Source: Orthonyx spaldingii
Lineage: Eukaryota > Chordata > Aves > Passeriformes > Orthonychidae
Reading direction: 5' to 3'
Length of the DNA: 64,000 nt
Assembly: GCA_013397795.1 (NCBI GenBank)
Contig: VZTJ01004775.1
Location: forward strand, 1,500,920 to 1,564,919
Shown here: positions 49,401 to 60,995 of the stretch, in pieces
Numbering within the stretch: the first letter of the stretch is position 1
Layout of the letters: each line of letters begins with the position of its first letter
Notes under the pieces: generated by a model
Told to the model about the DNA's origin: nothing
The model's input: only the letters and a program-made list of their open reading frames with translations
Database searches by the model: none
Translations under genes and position numbers: made by a program

Positions 49401-52400
49401 TTAGAGATGAATGAGCGCCCATGAGGCAGGGATGCTGCATTTTTAAACACCAAACATATTTTAAGAACCTGAAGTAAAACAGTCAGGAAAGCTGCTGCAT
49501 GTCTTGTCTCATTCCAGTTTTAAGGAAACAGAGTGTCCTTCAACCTGCAGACTTACTGCCAGTCATTATTTTATTTACAAGGAATTGGGTGCAACAGGAA
49601 ACACTACCAGCGTGTGGGGAGCTGTGCACACAGACAAAACGTAAAGGAGCAGACAGCCTCCACCTCCAGATTAGCTATCTCATGCAGCATCAGAGTGACT
49701 GGTCAATACTTAAGAGTGGTTCAACCTATGATATTAGATAATAGATTTTTGCACAATTGCCTGTGAAGGAACATTCCCATCTTTATTCCCTATCCTTTCA
49801 GAGAAGCAACTACAAATATGAGGAAATGGCCTTTATCAAGTAAAAATCGAGGGTAGCTCTTTTTCTTGATTTAAAAGATGATTATTACCAAAGATCTCCT
49901 GAGCAAGTACTCCAAAGGGCAGGTTATGGGAAGTCTGGTCCACTAGTACCCAGTTGTAACTTTGCTGGGGAGGAAACTGCATATTAGGCAGTGTTTGGCA
50001 CAATTTTAAAAAGAAACCACCACCTAGGAATCCAGATGTTTCAAACTGTATCTCACACAAGCAAAAATTGAGGGACCTTTGTCAAAAGAGAGAGAATATG
50101 GTATAAGAGAAAGCAAAGATGACATTGCACCAGAGATAATAGGCAAGAGTCAATCTCCATCAATAGGCCAGTCTAAGACAGCTAATGTCTAACCTTGGCT
50201 AGAAGGCAAATAGTAAACTCAAGACAAAAGGTATTGGTGCAAAACCTGACAGACCAATAATACTGACAGAGATCCTCCAAATAATCAGATCTTGCTGGCC
50301 AAGTACAATCACAGTGAATGTTCCCAAAAACAACATTTGCATGGCAAAAAAAAGAACCATGAAGAACTTGCACAACACAAGATGGCCGTGAAGCAAAGAA
50401 ATTAAAGCACTTGCTAGTAATCCAAAACTAATACTATTATGAGTTTTAGCCTCAAATATTTAATATTAAAGCACTTACATACTCCACACAGAGATCCCAT
50501 GAAGAGGAATGAAGTCACAGTGAAACTGGGAGTTGATATCAGCAGGCAGGAGAAAATGGAAAATGACATAAACATGGTCTTGATTCGGTCTCTGGAAAAG
50601 AATGGAGCTTCCCTGTTCTCTCATTAAGGAGACCATACCATGAATAGGGGCTGTGCATTGATTACCTCTGAAGATTTGCTCCTTCTCTGGCAGAGTCCTG
50701 CAGGGACAAACACTTGGCTGGAGATGGTAAGAGGTGACTCAGTCCCAACTACAGAGACCCTTTGATCTGTAGTTGCCTGTAGTTGCCTGACAACTTGAGA
50801 GAGATATCAAGGCAAAGCTGAGAACATGAACAGACCTCATCCAGGAGCTTCTTTAAATCTGTATTATTTCTATTTTGAAGCCTAAAATTGGCTCACTCTT
50901 AATGATTTGCTCATCAGCATTAGGCATTCACTAGCATCACATGGTAGCCAGTCAGCCACAAGACACATACCTAACTGCCTCTTTGAAAGCACAGTTACCA
51001 AGTTTACATAGATTGCTGCCCAGACTACACATACACTGTGTGAGCTTTTAAACACAGCAGTGAGAAATGCAGGTATTTCAAAGTCCTCCTCCTCTGAGCA
51101 TTGACAGAATGGTTCAGTCACATGGAGGCAAGGTGCCTCAACCCCTCTACAACAGGAAAGCAGGCATATTTTTTGGGCCACATCACAACAGCTCCCAAAG
51201 TGCACCCCATAAGAATAATCTGGAGCAGGTAGTCTGCAACTTCCAGGGGGACACAAACATACTGGCCACTTGGAACTCAACCAGCACATTAGTTTGGCCT
51301 CCCTGACACAGAGAACTCCTAAAGGAAATAGAGCAGTCCAGATAATGACTTTGTGTCTTATTCTAAAATCCATAAAATTCACACGTCCAGCATTCTTCAC
51401 TTCAAGCCTTCATGATGCTGCTCAGCCATGACCCAGATAGAAGACACTAGTCCAATACCAACCATAAAGACCTCCCCTCCATATGGCAATGCCCAGACTC
51501 TACCTCATTTTGGCACATAATGTGGGGAAACCAAAAGCTCAATAAAAGCAAGTTTGGAAACCCATTCCATACTCTAGTCCCAGTTTTTCAAATCTCCCAC
51601 CCCTAACAGAAAATCTGTTGGCTTACAGAGAAGCATGTGTTTCTAGCAGTTATATGGGAGCTCTTAGATTTTACTATTCAGTTGCCTGAAAGAAAAAAAA
51701 GAAATCCCCTCTGCTGGCCTATTAATCTGTCATAACGAGATTCTTCATAATTAGTTTGTCCCTAACAGTTGCTTTGTAATGCTAGCAAGAGAATATTTCA
51801 GGAATGGCAATTACCTCTGGTGTCAACATGATGAGGAAAACAAATGTTCAACCATCAACAAAATGCAGTGCCTTTTCCACTCCCACCTGATGGTGGGTGA
51901 CAGCACTGCACATCAGAATTACAGTGCGGTTAATTACTAGGCATGTTGCTATTGAGAATTCATTTCCCCTCTTGAGAAAAATTTGTTGAGGGGCATCTGT
52001 CACTGGGATGGAGGTCCTGTGGGTAAATGGTCTTACCAATACATTGCTTCTTTAATTTACTACACATATGTCCAACAATTACATGCAGTGAACACTATTT
52101 ACAGGAACTTTCTTTTGTTAGCTACACATACATCCCACCATTTCAAAGATTTTGCAAAAGGACATACCTTGACCTCTTTATTGTTACTTTATTTAAATTT
52201 AGTATCCCTCAAAATTCACATGTCTGCATTTGTTGCTTCACTCCATTCATACGAATGGGAAATATAGTGGGTTTCTAGGCTGTTTTTAAATGGAAGAGTT
52301 CCTTGGGCAGTGAGCTCACTGGATTTCAGCATGTTGTGGAACCTGACATCAGACTGTCTCTGGAGTGAGATTTACAGGAATGAAACTAAGGCACACACAG

Positions 52401-55245
52401 TGTGGAGCTCATCTTGTCAGATGAGGCCTGAGCTGTGCCAAAGCTGAGAACCCTACTCCAGAGAGGGACTGGGGAGGGGAAACCTGCTGGTTTGGCTGCC
52501 ATTGACACAAGTGTGCAAAGTCACAGCCTGGGAGAGCTGTCCTGTCTGGGTTTGGCAATGTATCCTCCCAGCACCTGGGTCTCAGTTCTCAAAAAATTAA
52601 GATTGTGGCAAATCTTTCTCACCTGAGTTACCAAGGAATGTGAGGCCAGGTGGGGTAAGCCTGTATCCAATCTGCCAGCAAGGCAGGGGCCAGGGAGGTG
52701 GCAGCCAGGGCTGAGGCATCAGTGGGAGAGGTAAGGGCAGAGTTGGAGCAGGCAGGAAGCTGATTCAGGCCTGGTGCGGGATGGCAGTACAAGTGAACAG
52801 AGAGCTCAGCTGTGCAGGGCCAGTGTGGGAAGCTGCATGTGTTCAGATGGAGATACACCAGGAGAAATGCATGCATGAAGCTGCTTCTGCATGCATTTTG
52901 CTTGATATTTAACCACATTACCAAACACCTGCTACCCTAAAATCAAAACATAGGTTTAGAAGAATCAAACATCATCCTCACTTCTGGTACAGACTCAGTT
53001 CACTTTGGGAAGAGTGGAAGTCAGGGAAAGTTGCAGAGGATATAACCCTGCCAGTGAGGGGGCAGGAGCTGGTATTGCTCTTGGGAGCCCCTCACATGCA
53101 TCAGATTGCAGTCACCTCTTGTCTTCAAGCACACAGTGCTGAACTAACACCGGCTCAGAGTGAGGAAAGTGCAGTTCCAGCTAACAGCCTTGCTGTTCTC
53201 AATCCCCGTCATTTAGGAGCCATAATTTCAATTTAGCATTCCCCAGTCAAGGATCACCACTCTGTATATTAGCACGGAATAACTCCCGATTCAGACAGAC
53301 ACAGCAAAACCTCAGCTTACTGCAAGAAATAGAAGCAGAGAAGTTGTTCTGGAGAGGAAGCAGAGAGACAGAACAGGTGATACCAGGGCATTGCAGAGTT
53401 GAAACAGTTCCTGCTGAGCTCTGGAAATGCCCAGCTGTGCTGCTGGCCTGTGAATGCAAAGGAAAGGGCCTGAGGGAGAAAAGCATATCTTCCCTACTTC
53501 TCTTCACACAACAGTCCTACGATAAACAAAGCCTGCTGCCCTTCAGCAGTTCTGTAAAAAAACAACTTGTGTTCAGAAAATCCCTACAATAACAAACAGG
53601 CTGCACACTTACAGAGTTCACAGGCAACTCAAAATGAGTACATTTTCAAACCAAGACTGCACAGGCTGTAAAGACATTTTAAGGTTTTTTGAAAAGCAAT
53701 TCTGCTAGTGACCTTTTCAGTGGATTTACCTCTAAATTCAGCAAAACTAGCAACATAGTAAATGGATCGAGGCTTGGCAGACGGTGTTTCATAAAATACT
53801 GGGCAGGTTCGTATATGTGCAAGCTCACATTCAAATTCCTTGCTAAAGTGAAACTAGGAAGAGTGTAGGCTTTATAAAGACCCTTGTTTATCTGCTGGCT
53901 GTGGCCCTCTTCCATGTCACATCAGCTCAGTACACTGACAAAACCAAGTTGTTACTGGTGTCAGACCTGCCAAAATGATGCTACTGCACGGGAAGGAGCA
54001 GCAAGCTGCTGTGAATGGTGCACCATCAGCAGAACTTGCAGCCACTGAGACAGAACTCTGAAGCCAAAAAAGATACAAGTAAACAAAAAACCCAACAAAA
54101 ATAAAGACACCTCAAGCCAGTTCTATAGGACCAAAAGTAGGCTTAACTAGCGTAGCAGTGAATGTGATTACCATCTTGGATTGACTCTTCCAAAGCCATC
54201 TTTGAACCTTTGACCCTGTTCAAAAGTGGCTACTTCACAGTAAGTACTCCCACCTGAACAAAGTGGCACGTGTCTACAGGCAAACAGATGAGTCTGTCCA
54301 GATGTACAAAAATGCACATGTCTAGGCAGGGCATCTGAACACTAGTAAATAAAGCAAGGGGTAGCTTTAAAACCTGACATTGAACAATATTTTTTTACTT
54401 ATTCCTATAACTAAATCATCAACTACTCTAGTTCAAGAGAAACATAGCTTCTTTTTTTCCGAATCTACAAAGCTTCCTCTGAGTCCTGTCTGGGCCTGGG
54501 GCACCAGATGGAAGAATACAGCAGTTCCTTTCAGAGACAACTTTCCTTCAAGTATGCAAATAGCGTAGCCCCCACATACATTAAAAGGATTTGCCTGGAA
54601 CCCACTACGATGCCTCCCACATTGCAAACAAGTCCAGAGAAGTGTTTGCAAGACACCATCCACCAGAGCAATTCCTTCACCCCTGATTTAACTGACTAAA
54701 TGAAGACACTTGCTTGACAGGTAAGGTAATTGTGAGCTGCCCTCCAGCACATTCTTTTATCAGATCCACTTTGGGGAGAATGTGATAAGGTCACTAGTTT
54801 AGCAGAGCAAATCTACAATATTCAATCCTGCTCTGAAATTCCAGCCTGGCCTGATACATGAAATATCCTCTGCATGCCACCTATTCTCTTCACGCCTGGT
54901 TTTATATCTAATTTCTACTCCTAACTTGGAGTCTTTCAAGATAGTGTTTCACTGCAAGCTAACTACAAGAACCTTAGAAAAGGGAAGAGAATCCACAACA
55001 TGGGTCTTGATAAGGACTCAGAGGGCAAACAAAACAACACTACAGAAGTCCACTTTGACATTGCAAGTATATGTCTCTATTCCCAAATGAAACTTTTGGT
55101 ATCTATTTTCCTAGTCTCACATACGATTATTTTTACTATCAATCCAACTGTCTTCCTGTTCTTATCATATGTTAAGTACTGGCTACCTGTCAGCTCTACT
55201 GATTTTACAGGTGGCCTCCAACAACCGTATGAGCCATTCCCTTAA

Positions 55246-55313
55246 GAGTTGGACTCAATGATCCTTTTGGATCCCTGCCAACTCAGAATATTCTGTGATT
55301 CTGTGTTCTGTGA
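55246..55313 (+). mobile_element. CR1 LINE 3' tail
   Basis: GAGTTGGACTCAATGATCCT, then GGATCCCTGCCAACTCAGAA, followed by degenerate copies of the CR1 terminal octamer (TTCTGTGATTCTGTGTTCTG). This is the last 65-70 bp of a plus-strand CR1 copy, heavily 5' truncated. The left limit is uncertain. Confidence 0.85.
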
Positions 55314-58300
55314 CCCATATAAACTGGTCAGTAGATCAAGGCTAAGCAGTCCTTCATTAAGAAAATATCCCTAATCAGGGCCTGATCCAACATCAATGGC
55401 ATCCTAAGTAACTTCTGCTTTTTGTCTCCTTCCCTCTTTACATAGACCTTCAGCCTCTGAGAAATCCCATATTCACATCTATTTGTACCACTCACATCTA
55501 GTGTGGAAATCTAGGCAAGTCAACCATGACCATGAGCGCTTCAGGGAAGATACCAACTCTTGCCATACCTCTTGGCTTTGCACTGTTCGTTTCACACTGG
55601 GACTCAAGGCGTAGTCCAAACACTAAATAAAACATGATTATTTCTCCACTTCTCATTTGTTTCTTTTATAATGCTTCTCATGATGCAAGCTCCTTGCAGC
55701 CTGCATTCTTCCAGGGCTTCCTAATGGTTTCCTCACTCTACCAGATGAGATGTTCTTTAGATACTACTCTGGCTACTATGTACCTCTCCGTCTAAGGAAG
55801 CAATGGGATGAGGTCCTCAGGGATTCAAATCAAAAGGGATAGCCCCACCTGGAGGAGAGAAAAGCTAAATGCTCCCCAGGCACACTGTCACTACTGCTGG
55901 GAAGCTAAGAGAGGCAGCTCAGGCAAGGCAAGTGCATGACAACTCACACTCGTACTCCTGGACCAAAGCACTTCAGGGACAAGTCTGCACAGCCAGGAAA
56001 AAAGATGCAATAAATGAGGCACTGCCTCCTTCCCCTCACTTCTCTCCTTCTTCCTCCTTCTAAAATGTCACAGTAGATGGTCCATTCCTCTGAATAAATC
56101 ACTGCAGATGACTGAAGAACATCTAGTTTCATAGGCACAGATTCCCCACAAAATGGACCTGCCTAATGCTACAAAATTAAAACCTAGGGATGCTATGGCC
56201 GGAGCGTTCAGCTGACACCACTCCAGAAAGCACGAGGAGGAAAAGGAAGTGTCTTACAATTATAAGATTTATTTTACAGCTAGTTATGTGTTTTCAATGC
56301 AAAGCTTTCATGCTTTATGTGTTGGCAGGAAGTTTGCTAGACAGCAGTGCTCAAATGTAGAGTCATCAAGCCACCAGCTGGTCCTGACAGTAGCTTTTTT
56401 AGACTTGCATTAGTGTCGACCATGCCTTCTAGAAGAAGAGATATCCCAGGGAGCACATAATAGGGCAACCAAACATGATCAGCTCAGGGACTGTGGATGG
56501 GTTCTGAAGCTCTTCATCTATTACTGGTTCCTATTTAGTGTGGTGACAGAAAGTCACCTAATGGTTATTTTGTATCTCATAGGAAAGTTCATTTGCTTCT
56601 CACCTCAGTTCATCAGAGGCTGAAACACAAGTAGACCCACCACTGCACACACTGGCTGTGGTGTAGAACAGCCCACAGACCCCATTCGCAGTTGCCTCTT
56701 TGAAGGAATGCCATGGAGAGTTCCTGAGGACTTCTCTCTGCAGATGCAGTCCACCTCCATCAGGAAGAAACTATTTTAGGACATCACTTAATATTTAAGG
56801 CACACAGTGCTACTGAATCACAAGGGAAGTCCAGACACAGGCTATTTCGTTGGTCTGAACTATACAGAAACTGTAGATTTTTGAAAACACACACACAGGT
56901 ACATTCATTCCTGTTCTTTCCAAGATCCTTCAGTTGGGCAACTTCATTGTGAAACAAAACTCATTTTGAAAACTCTCACTCCACTGTGAGAAGCAAACAT
57001 AGCAAAGCCAGGAAGAGCCTCCAAGGAGCAAGAAATTGCATTCTGTATAATGATGGCACAAGGTTACACTTTCCAAATATTTGCCCAGGTACTGACAGTC
57101 CAATAACCATAAGTTTGAATGAGGAGAACATCCTCATTCTGCTCTCAAAAGGAGGACATTTAATTAACCTCACCAAATGGCTTTTCCCTGACAAAGAAAT
57201 TTTGTAGCCAACAAAGTTAATTCAAGAATGGATTCCCACTGTCTTCTGAGATACCTTGACCACAGATCCTTTTTCTCTTTGCTGTCTCCTCTTCATGACA
57301 AAAAACCAAAACTCACAGCAGTAACCTTTTTTCTTACAGAGGAAAACAACAAAAAGATGTCCTGCTCAAGACTTTCACCTGTGGCCACTTGTGCCAAAAT
57401 CTGCAAGACAACTGACCCACTGCAATCCTCTTACTACACTGACAACTCAGAATTCCATTGATACCAGCCCTTAAACAAACTGCATGTTGTGACACACATC
57501 CTGACTGACAGCAGGATCAACAGAAATTGATGCCAGCAACATAGGAAGTGTCAGCCAAGATACCCAGATGCTACACTGAGAGGAACACCACTGGAAATGT
57601 CACACAGTAGGCTGACTTGATACTGAGACAACACTGCGAAGGGCCAACACTCAAGAAGGCAAAAGAATGTCAGAGAAACGTAGCCTTCTACAGAATAAAA
57701 TGGTTTGTTGAGAAAACAATAGGTCAGGAAATGGCACTGAGCACGCTGCCCTCCTTCTTCCTCTGGCCCAGTGCAAGCAGGAGCAGAAATGAAAAGAAAT
57801 GCCCAAGCTTACACGTGGAAAGACGTCCAGAATCATTTAATGAAACACAAGAAGTGAAGAAAGGTCTTCAGGAAAAGGGGCCACACACCAGGAAAGGACC
57901 CCTAACTTAGGAGAAAGATTGAGTTTCCAATGTGGTTGAGCCACCAGTGGTGAGATGAAGCAACCACTGAGAAGGACATAAATCATCTCTGCTACAGGTA
58001 GGGGCAGGAAGGAAAAATGGCTATTGCTGAGGAACAGCTATGAGTGCCATCTGGTAAGTGGATTCTCGAATCTCCTAGCTGACAGGTGAACCAGGGAGAG
58101 GCAAACTAACCTCAGACACACAGTGAATTCCCATCTACTGCTTGCTACCTCATGGAAAGTAGTAAAACACCCCCAACCTGCTGGCCATAAAAAAATGCTG
58201 AGAACTGAAGGACTTAAGAATATTAGCATCAAAAGTGGTCCACAAGGGACAGAAATATATAGTAAAATTGAAGATAATTCCTTGAAGCTAAGCAAGAACC

Positions 58301-58699
58301 TGGCTAAAAGTCCCTGAGGAACTCATTACCTTCTTAATCTGCTTTGCATTTAATTGTTTCCTAATGACTATGTCCCCGTTTGGCCCCAGTAGGCTCAGGA
58401 ACTGGTGCTGCCACTGGAGCTTCCCATCTCTCACACAAGGCCATGGGTAATTTAGAGACTCCAGTTTAATGTCTCACTGGGAATCCATGGAGAACAAGTT
58501 AAGCATTATTTGCACTAGAGTAGCGTCACCAGTATGCTGAGGACCAGGAGGAGATCCACAGAAGAAAGTGGTTTTCCACTTCCAGCTGCAACCACGTCAC
58601 AGACATATATGCAGCTGCATCCCCCACACTGGAGACAGAGGCACAACCACCTCATTCAGACCTTTTGGCACTATCAGTTGTCCCATGGTCACCAAATCT

Positions 58700-58713
58700 C
58701 ACACACACACACA
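58700..58713 (+). repeat. (CA)7 microsatellite
   Basis: Seven CA repeats followed by degenerate CATACAGATACA. Same intron as the run at 40115. Confidence 0.9.
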
Positions 58714-60911
58714 TACAGATACACCCTGCCTCACAGAACCTCTCTTCTAGGTGCAGCACCAAAACTGCTTCTGGAAATCAGCAGCCAATTCATACATATG
58801 CTTAAAAGAAAACTCCAGACTCTCAGTATATGAAGAGGAGGTTAAGCTGGCCTCACTAGAAGGACAGAAACAAAGAGAGTACGATGAAGGGCTGAGAGTA
58901 CCAGAGATCTATCCAGGACAGAAGTTTGTAGAAGCAACATCTGGATAAGTATCATTAAAACACAACACTTACTTGGAAGGGGCATTCACATCCTCTTGGC
59001 CCCATCCAGTGACTAATCTTAAGTACCAACTCCAATGGGGCAATTTCTTACAATTCATTCTGAGCTAGTACAAGACCAACAAAATCAGCTGCCACAGAGA
59101 GTTAAAAGAGCTGCAAGATGGTAAAGACTTGGTTGCCATCCACTTAAAACTGCACTCAGATAAACAGTTTGGTGTGCTATTGTCCAGGTCCAAAATATCC
59201 CCCATGCCAAAGGGATGCTTCACTAGCATAAGCTGTACAGGGATGTTGCTGAGGAACCCACAAGTGCTGTTCCACTCCATAACAGCAAGACAGGCCTCCG
59301 CTGGTCAGCGAGTTTCACCAAGGCACGCTCTGCCTGTGCTGACTTCCTCTGATCTCCCAGCTCATGCCCCTCTATGCAGCCAAAGGTGAGTGCTGGCTAT
59401 GCTGGCACCCTGTCCTTGCCACTGCCTCTGCCACATGCAGGGGCTGACTCAGCTCATCTTGGCTGCCAAGCAGGGAGGCCACAGCTCTGTGCAGTGCTAG
59501 CAAGCAGGGCCCTTTCTGGCTGCTTGGGATGTGGACTGACAAACCATCAAAACCCGCATGGCAGAGATTAATGAAACCACGGAGATACATGGCAAAAGGT
59601 GAGGAATTTGCAGAGGCTGCTGCAAATTCTGCCAAAGGATAAGCTGTCCACAGCACTGATAGCTCCACAACTTGGGTGTCGCTCAAGGAAGCTACACGCA
59701 GCCCTTCTGCAAACCAGATTTCAAAGGTACAGGGCAGAGACATGGGCAGAAGGACAGTGAAGCTCCAGACTCCCAACACACCTATCTCCAGTTTATGCCA
59801 GGGCATCCATGCCACTCACCTGGGATGGCAAGCTACATCAGAACAGCTTAGCATCTCTAGACAGGAGAGGACAAGAACAAGCCCAAGGAAGCCATCCTGC
59901 AAACCATTCCAAATACACTAAGACCATATGATGATGTGGATTTTCTGCCAGAGGAATACTAAAGCATGCCAGACTCCAATGTCACTGATTTCTACCTTAC
60001 TCAAGGCTGTTTCCAGCTTTACAATCCCTCCAGTCTGAGAATCCCTGGAGAGCATCACTCCATGCATTACAACCACATCAGTGGCCTAAATCCTACATGC
60101 ACCAAGAAGAAAAATGAAGCTAAAGACCTTACTTCAAACACACTATGCACACTGGCCTAATTTGGCACAAGCTGTACTTCCCACTCCAAAGAGGCCTTGA
60201 ACTGGAATAGCAGAGAAACCCTGCTAACATACATCACAAGCACTCAACTAAAACAGGATGTCATTCACAGCTCAATGAACTACAGGGTTATAGGCTGCAA
60301 TGAAAGGTGCAGCACAAGATTTGAGAGGAGCAGTGGGGGTGCCTGTCTTCCTTCTCATTAGAAATGCTTTTGTGATTATTGTTAATTACTGATATCAAAA
60401 CACAACAGTGTGTTTTGAAATGAGATGTACACTTCTTTGCACAATTCTCACTTCCTCGGAGATCTGCAAGTCTGATTCATCTCTATTACTTTCTTTTCAA
60501 CACACTTCTATTACTTAAATCCCTTAGCCTTCATGTTATGGCCATTATCAAACAATAAGCAGAACAAGAAAGCACTGCCAGGCCACTCTTAGCAGCCGAT
60601 CTCCACATAACCAGTCTCGGTAGCAGAGATCTGGCAGCAGAACCCAAATGCATACGCCAAGGACTAGAGTTTCCATGGGACTTAAGTGAGCACTGGATGC
60701 ATATGGCTACGTTTGACAAAGGACCTTCTCCACTGGGCAATGCAAGTCCTGCAAGATGCTTATCTAATATGGGGCTGTTATCTAATGCTGCTGTTAACAA
60801 TCTGGTAGAAAGCATATTGAATTATTAAGCTGACAGCTTTACAGCAATGGCTTTGGTGACACACCTGTGCCTTGCAGTTTCCAAGGAACATGGTTCAGTG
60901 CTATTACCTAC

Positions 60912-60995
60912 CTGTGATTTGAGGAATTCATACTCCTCTGATCCGTATGGGACACTCCGAAGAGAGGTGAGGTAGTCATAGGTGATAACTGCCGT
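60912..60995 (-). CDS. ADCK1: ADCK1 coding exon A (28 codons)
   Basis: This exon is the most upstream ADCK1 exon in the window. Its 28 codons begin TAVITYDYLTSLRSVPYGSE and end with LKSQ, matching the family segment just after the N-terminal targeting/membrane part and before the KxGQ region. The acceptor on the minus strand is a pyrimidine-rich tract ending TTTGCAG immediately before ACG. The donor is CAG|GTAGGT, an exact consensus. Both ends are phase 0. The preceding coding exon (initiator Met and mitochondrial leader) was looked for in 60996-64000 and not found, so it lies further right. Identity is from protein similarity; the exact ends are read from splice sites. Confidence 0.95.

Larger units (their letters stand above)
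38746..60911 (-). other. ADCK1 intron between exons A and B (22.2 kb)
   Basis: A long intron with GT (minus 60911-60910) and AG (38747-38746) ends. It holds an ancient CR1 relic with a reverse-transcriptase motif (42725-43280), a MIR-like relic (44228-44320), an AT-rich block (46315-46490), a CR1 tail (55246-55313) and short CA runs. The longest open frames (50882-51400 minus, 172 codons; 59372-59815 minus, 147 codons) are unrecognised. Confidence 0.85.
7723..60995 (-). other. ADCK1: ADCK1 gene, internal part (five coding exons)
   Basis: Five minus-strand exons, joined in order, read as a continuous 241-codon stretch closely similar to residues from about 45 to 285 of vertebrate ADCK1 (aarF domain-containing kinase 1, usually about 520-530 residues). 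ADCK1 belongs to the UbiB/ABC1 atypical kinase family and acts in mitochondria; yeast relatives (Mcp2/Cqd2) affect lipid and coenzyme Q homeostasis, and its own substrate is not firmly known. Seen here: KxGQ motif, Ala-rich loop, VAVK lysine, helix-C-type glutamates and hinge. Missing here: the N-terminal mitochondrial-targeting/transmembrane exon and the catalytic-loop and C-terminal exons. Every intron has GT..AG ends and is phase 0. No stop or frameshift is seen, so the gene looks functional. Confidence 0.97.

Noticed and set aside
50767..50789. CTGTAGTTGC repeated twice
   Set aside because: A two-copy 10-bp slippage repeat, too short to interpret.
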